DNA of 64,000 nucleotides from Stenopsyche tienmushanensis (lineage: Eukaryota; Arthropoda; Insecta; Trichoptera; Stenopsychidae): NCBI GenBank assembly GCA_008973525.1, contig WACJ01000124.1, forward strand, positions 1,922,001-1,986,000, written 5' to 3'. A model generated the notes under the pieces. That model was not told the DNA's origin and did not search any database. It worked only from the letters and a program-made list of their open reading frames with translations. Shown piece after piece: positions 58,351-64,000 of the stretch. Numbering within the stretch: the stretch's first letter is position 1; each line of letters begins with the position of its first letter. Both the position numbers and the translations under genes were made by a program.

Positions 58351-59157
58351 CTTGTTAAGTGAGCATGACGTATATATACGTCCAACGTAAACTGAATCGA
58401 AATTGGTTAGGACGTATATATACGTCCTTGACTTATATGTTGAGTCCTAACGCAAACGGGACTTTTTTGTTGTTGTTTAACGAATGTGTGAGTGGTCGAT
58501 ACATGCTTTGACATGAATTTAAGATAGGTAGCAAATTGGTTGCACTTTTCTATTGTGTTGGGGTGGACGTGTACTTAGTAAATGGTGACTAGTAGCATAA
58601 GGTAAGAACTTATAGTTTTAAAATGGAAGAACAAAAAAGACGTATTGATGCTCAGTTCAGACAACATAGTAAAAAGCCAACCTATGCCATCAAAAAACAT
58701 CATTACACCTAAATCCTCACGCTTAGTTGAAAGGCATTTTCAAAGAACAAACGAAAGGAAACTAAAGCCAGGAAATGTCAAGTTTATTACAAAAAAGGAA
58801 AGAATTTACATATTGGTGACCGGATTGTAAGGTAGCACTACGTGTCAACATCTGTTTTAAAATATATCACACAGAAGTTGAGTTTTGGATATTTTGGATA
58901 TATTTATTTTTTTAAACTTTGTTTCCATTTTCTCTGTGTGCTTTTGTTTATTGTTTTGTATTTGTTAACTTCTCTATATGATTTTGTATCTAAATAAATA
59001 AAAATATGTTGTATGTCTTTTTTTATAAATTGTAAGCATAGCTAAAAAAATTAATAAACTCACGCCAGGTGGGTGAGACGTATATATACGTCCTAACGAA
59101 AATGTGCGCGCCCACTGTATGTTGTGGTATTGAAAAGGAACTTCCCCGCTTAACAGG
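58351..59157 (+). mobile_element. 807-bp TTAA-flanked piggyBac-like element with perfect palindromic subterminal repeats
   Basis: TTAA on both sides (58347-58350, 59158-59161). Ends read CTTGTTAAGTGAGCATGACG and, inward from the right, CCTGTTAAGCGGGGAAGTTC. The palindrome GACGTATATATACGTC occurs three times: 58367-58382, 58411-58426 (extended to 18 bp) and 59077-59092. Internally, 58720-58920 resembles a piggyBac C-terminus: RLVERHFQ, then after a frameshift a Cys-Lys-Gly-rich segment as in the usual ending zinc-finger. It is an internally deleted derivative of a coding element, not a pure MITE. Confidence 0.85.
58623..58910 (+). pseudogene. piggyBac-like transposase remnant: N-terminal start fused to C-terminal tail
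   Basis: An ATG at 58623 opens MEEQKRRIDAQ. Within about 90 bp, past a frame change, the sequence reads SSRLVERHFQRTNERKLKP, the linker found before the terminal Cys-rich finger of piggyBac transposases. The finger follows in another frame (KCQVYYKKGK). The entire catalytic domain is absent. The assignment depends on a short similarity and the TTAA ends. Confidence 0.55.
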
Positions 59158-59161
59158 TTAA

Positions 59162-62100
59162 ATGTTTTTTTTTGTTTATAGTTCGACTCAGTAAATATAA
59201 TTATTATGTCATAAATAAGTTAAATCTATATGGAAGCAAAAATACATTTATTTTTATACAGATTCCCCATTCAGGCAACTGAGGTAAATGTGTCAAAAAT
59301 TGATTTCGCACTGTTATTACCGCACTTAGGATTGTTTTATGTGAGATATTGAATGATGTATTTCAAACGTAACAATGATTGTATATTTGCATAATTGAGA
59401 TTTTTTGCATATCTGATATGAAAATACATATTTTCCGCGCTACCATATGTCAAGCATTTATGATGGTAAATATAAATTTACAATAAACGCTTTGATAAAT
59501 GCTTAAGCTGACATTAATAGCTGAACATGAATTTGCAGCATATGAATGTGATACGAAAATAAATAAGAACTTTCCATGCCATGAAAACTCACGTCATATT
59601 ATGGACTTGAAATAAATTATGGAATGATTTATGGATGGTAATTCATTCAATGTCAAAAATTCTTTCGGTCTGCATTTAAAATTTTCGTCTAAAATAAATG
59701 TTTTCTTTGCGGAATGATAAAGAATAGTACGACTTCATTGTGTAGCAAATGTTGAGAGAAAGGAACATTTGAGTGGTTCTATTGAATAGTTTGTATAGTA
59801 AGTGTTATAAAGGTTGATACGCATAATTGGATCAATTGAATAGGCTTTCTTCCTAGGAAATATACTAGTTTCAATTATATCCATGTTGACAATCATTTAG
59901 ATACAGATCAATTCGATGCAAATAATTATGTTCTATTCTTCTATCTTGATCTATTGAGTAATATAAGTACAGATTTATATTAAAATATATTTGAAACGAC
60001 GAACTATAATAAAGTTTGTGTCAAAATCATCATTAATTTGATACAAAAAGCAAATTTGAAAGTGTGTTCATTCAACATCTTGCACTCCAAAAAACCTTTT
60101 CAAGTTAAATCGTCATCTTGATTAGTTTTTTTTAAACCTGTCAAGAACAAAGAAAAAATATAAATTCATTGATGATTAGAATAACCGGTTTTTATAACCT
60201 ATTTCCAAAGTGGAGTAAGTCATCACGATAAATGAGAGCTATCGAGCGTAAAATGCCAGTTAATAAATACAAATCAAGGGCAAAATTATCCTTTGAACTT
60301 GCATAATAAATAAATAATTTTGAACGAGTAATACTTGAAAATAATTACCAACCCCGCAATGGTAGTTGGAGGTCGGTATCTATTACAAGAATGCCGATTA
60401 CAACTTTGACCATGAAAGATTGCGATACATATTTGGTTGCGATTTTCTTAGAATCCATGAGAAAAATTGCAGAAGGTTAATAGGTTTTTGTCTGTTATCA
60501 TTACAAATATAATTTATATAATTGACTTACATTGAAAGCTAATGCGATTGTCAATAAATGCGATTAAATTCACTGAACGTATTATTTTAATGTTTATTGA
60601 ATATTGATGATTTTCTTCATCGATGCCGAAGGATAAAATAGTGGTTTTAAATTGAGGCATTGGATAGATTCCAAGATATAGATTCCATTTCGTGCTGACC
60701 ACTTGGCACCTGTTTTCTATGAACAAATGTTTTACTTTCACAGCGAATTGAAATTCTTCAAAGCTATTCTAAATTAATTTTCTTTGATAAATCTTAAACG
60801 ACATCCCCAGAAGCAGTCATTGTAATACCATTAAAATTATGAATTCTGCGTTGATAGAATTTTCGCAAAATATTTATCTGAACACGATACTTTACCATAT
60901 ATAGATTTTCACATGTGCCCATTTATTTCATGGTCCTTTTATAGCATGAACCGAGAAAATGTTCTAATCTCAATACAGTCCTACAAGCATACATAAGATA
61001 GAGACATTTTTTATGGCAAATCAAGTCACAGAAAACCATCCCAGATGGAATAGCATGAAGAATTTTGCTATATTAGTCAATGAAAAATTCAATCAATTGG
61101 ACACATGAAGTGTTGAATTTATATAATCAAGAATTTTCTACGCAATTTAACATCATCTGGCAATCTAATACATACATTAAAATACATATGTTTACCATAC
61201 TAACAATGTATTTATCAATTTTTAATATGTAAAATATGAGCGAATTTATATTTTACATTTTGTTAATTATTAAAAGATCGAGGCTAGCCTAATGTCTATT
61301 TTAATAATCTTCGATAGACTTAACAAAATTATTTCAAAGTACTGTTTTCATGTAATTTCAATGTCACATCACCAATATTTTTAAATATAGATAAATGACT
61401 TTCATCTTCAGGACCGCTCTCGATTTGATAGCGAAGGATCAGTAGGCTGTCCTATAAGTGCAGGCAGGCATAAAAATGAGGTGAAAATGTGAGGAACTTA
61501 TTAAGGAAAACTACCAATATTTGGAGAATTAGGAAGCATATCTTCAAGGTAGCAACTTATCTATAGCAGAAAATGTTTTAGAATATATGATCAGTCCAGG
61601 AAGAATATTCGTTCGCGAGTGTGTTACGCCATTGAAGCCAGTTCGTGGTCAATCTATCACAATGGCTAATTTAGCTCGAACAAAGGGTACTGAAAAATCT
61701 CAACTATTTTCATTTGACCACTTTCCCTTTAGCCACCATCGGAAAAGTACGAACGTGCGCTTGTTGGTGACCTTAGCACAGATTCTCGCTGATCGGTAGC
61801 ATAGAAAATTTTCTTAACACCCAAGTCGACATTAATCTGTTTGTTTAGTGTCATATGTAAGGAGACAATAGGACCGGACTTTTTTGTCTGCATCATTACA
61901 CCACGGTAGAGCGCGTGATGTCGACGAACGTCACGTAATGGCGACACGTAGCCGCGCCCCTTTGTATGCAGTTTCGACAGTTTGTCTTGTCCACATTCGT
62001 GTTGCAAGCAATGACAATATCATTCGTTCTCCGGCTCGATATTCTATTGAAAGATTGAATTTGCTGGCCAAATTGATTGATATCTCATTATACGCTTCCG

Positions 62101-62602
62101 TGTGGACACGTTTTCCACAAACAGATTTTTTTGTCGTGCTAAACTACGTTAATTTATACCACTGGTGGTAGGTTTGTGCGGTTGAGTAAGATTTTATTTA
62201 ATTCGCAGTTATGTTTGTTAATGTTTTATTGAATGTAATTAATCAGTCAGTAAAAATTAAATGTGACAATCGTTGGACAAAATATGTCAAAATTAATCAA
62301 CAACGCTTCGGTGCCCAGAGTAACTTAATCCTCAAAAAACACAAAGTGGTAACAGTTGACATTTTAATCGTTGTACTTCCGTAGCATAAGACAAACACTT
62401 TCTGATACAAAGAAAAAGTATAAGTAGTCTTTTGCAGGACATGTCTTAATGTTATATTTCACATTGCAATTTATTCGATATTTCAGACATAAAGATCTGC
62501 CTATACTCATGAGAATACTGCGTATAAGAGATTTAATATTATGCCTATCGAAGATGATAACATTACCATTCTTTAACATTGTATTAAGATATTGTACATT
62601 GA
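59162..62602. other. AT-rich stretch with a more GC-rich block, nothing recognised
   Basis: Mostly AT-rich without a supported gene. 61590-62160 is clearly less AT-rich and holds overlapping frames on both strands (61587-61799, 61884-62171 plus; 61729-62007 minus), but I recognise no product and see no splice-linked continuation. Confidence 0.45.
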
Positions 62603-64000
62603 CAGTAAAACCTTAATTATCCGGACCTCGGAACAAATATATAATTTGCTGATTTGCACGTTAAGAATTATGTCCACTTTTGCTCACGCACGTGATAGAT
62701 TGCATATTACGATGTTCACTAATTATTTAATATCTGAAGATGGAAACTTATAGCAAAAAGTTATGAAACAATCAAAAAATACAAAAGTTGAAGAGTATAT
62801 TTTTATGTGGTTCATACAAAAACGATTAACTGGACAACCAATATCAGGTCCATTATTGTGTAAAAAAAGCAATATTTTTCAATACATAACAAAAAATGGA
62901 GATTCCACTTTCAAAACAAGTTCGGGCTGGGTTGAAAAATTAAAAGGACGATGTGTATCGGGGAAGTTGAAATTTATAGGGAAACGCTTTCTGCTGACAT
63001 ACCTTCAGCAAATACATTAATTGACACATTGAAGCTATTTGTAAAGAAGGAAGTGTACAACGAAGAATTTATATATAATGCTAATGAGATCGAATTAAAT
63101 TTTAAAAAAAACTACCCAAGAAATCTTTAGCATCAAGACATGAAAATACTTCGCCTGGGTACAAAACTAGTAAAGAACGTGTCATTATAATGGTGTATGC
63201 AAATGCAGCAGGCAGACACAGACTGTCACTACTTTTTATTGGAAAATCAAAGAACCTCAGATAGTTTAAAGATATCAAAAGTCTTCCGGTTAAATATGAT
63301 CATCAAAAAAACCCCACAGATAAAAGAGGGAAAACATTATTATTACTAGACAATACACTGTCCCATCCATTTATAGAAAGTTTAAACCAGATCGATGAAA
63401 TGTTTACAGTAAAATTTCTTCCTCCAAAGGTCACGTCAGTAATAAAACCGATGGATCAGGGTGTAATAAATATATTCGAACGTTTATATAGAAATCAGAT
63501 GCTTCGACGATCATTGCCATCAAGCGAAAATAATGAAGAAATAGTTATCAACTTCCACAAGAAAATAAATTTAAAAAGATCGTTGCTACATCGCAGCAGA
63601 TAGTTGGAATTCTTAAGATGTGTCAGCTTTGAAAAAATCATGATTTTTTTTTTAAAAAAGACCATTGAGTTCCATTAACTCAGTAGAATTTGATATAGGA
63701 GACATTGCGGAAGCAATAGCACAAATTTCTATATATGCAGAATGAAAAAGAAGATCTAATCAAGTGGTTAAATTGCAGTGCAAACGGTTCTGGTTTCCAA
63801 ATTTTTAATAATGATGAAAAAATTAAAGAAATATCTGCCTCAGAAAAACGAGATCGAGAAGATGGATAAGTGATTTGCGGCGGGGAAGATATTGATCCTA
63901 CACATTCAAAGCTTGTCAGTGTTTAGGTGTCAACATGAAATGGCTTGAGAACCAAGAAGAGTTTATATGGCAGCTTCTAAAAGAAGAGCTTTAAGCAAAA
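62603..64000 (+). mobile_element. Tigger/jerky-type element (family T), copy 2, runs off the window
   Basis: The left end reads CAGTAAAACCTTAATTATCC, matching the termini of 41727-43744. The subterminal sequence (for example TTGCATATTACGA, ATTATTTAATATC) also matches that copy. The expected TA before it has decayed to GA. It holds most of a transposase in broken frames and continues past position 64000. Confidence 0.88.
62763..63995 (+). pseudogene. Tigger/jerky-type transposase, broken frames, 3' end at window edge
   Basis: In order: the CENPB-type DNA-binding domain (YIFMWFIQKRLTGQPISGPL, then TSSGWVEKLKGRC) at 62790-62960, then the DDE domain. The first catalytic region reads YNANEIELN where copy 1 has SADETGL, so the usual Asp is Asn. 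A stop follows near 63130. The VCANA block is frameshifted at about 63200. The second catalytic part is LLLDNTLSHPFIE then PPKVTSVIKPMDQGVINIFE at 63340-63480, and an acidic C-terminal part reaches the window end. Several stops and shifts make it inactive. Because it retains the DNA-binding part deleted from copy 1, the two copies complement each other for family reconstruction. Confidence 0.85.

Noticed and set aside
58367..59092. Repeated 16-mers considered as a CRISPR-like array
   Set aside because: Only three copies, unevenly spaced and placed near transposon ends in a eukaryotic context.

Overview
The window is AT-rich eukaryotic DNA, most likely from an insect, with two large multi-exon genes and a dense load of DNA transposons. 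There is no operon structure and every real coding frame is cut by GT/AG introns. The two genes read as the insect orthologues of Tango1 and blue cheese (bchs/WDFY3). With mariner, Tigger/pogo, piggyBac and hAT debris, this suggests an insect; the order cannot be fixed from sequence reading alone. About 50 small coding exons in bchs argue against a Drosophila-like compact gene.

Layout. 1-6.85 kb, plus strand: Tango1/MIA3 without its 5' end, joined here from 12 exons (SH3 domain, acidic luminal region, membrane segment, coiled coils, proline-rich Sec23-binding tail, stop at 6697). 6.85-14.77 kb: intergenic DNA between convergent genes, with a core-deleted piggyBac, a 240-bp TTAA MITE and a 1686-bp Tigger element. 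14.77-33.96 kb, minus strand: complete bchs coding region, 50 coding exons, 3622 codons plus stop with every exon junction in phase (N-terminal helical/armadillo-type region, ConA-like, PH-BEACH, BEACH, WD40, LIR-like motif, FYVE). Its longer introns are largely accounted for by inserted elements. 33.98-38.74 kb is probably bchs intron 1; a GC-rich stretch at 38.74-39.0 kb ending in a good minus-strand splice donor is a candidate first exon and promoter.

39-64 kb has no host gene that I can support. It holds a mariner nested in a Tigger-type element, a second copy of that same Tigger-type family running off the right edge, a three-copy TIR family, a hAT-like element nested in a long inverted-repeat element, a TTAA element with perfect palindromic subterminal repeats, SINE/LINE tails, and long AT-rich stretches with nothing recognisable.

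The two genes both serve membrane traffic (ER export of bulky cargo; selective autophagy of aggregates), but nothing in the sequence shows that they are co-regulated. No new multi-gene system was found. The most interesting signals are the palindromic repeats shared in layout by two TTAA elements, the nested transposon histories, and the fine exon structure (a 42-nt microexon and a possible 6-nt one).
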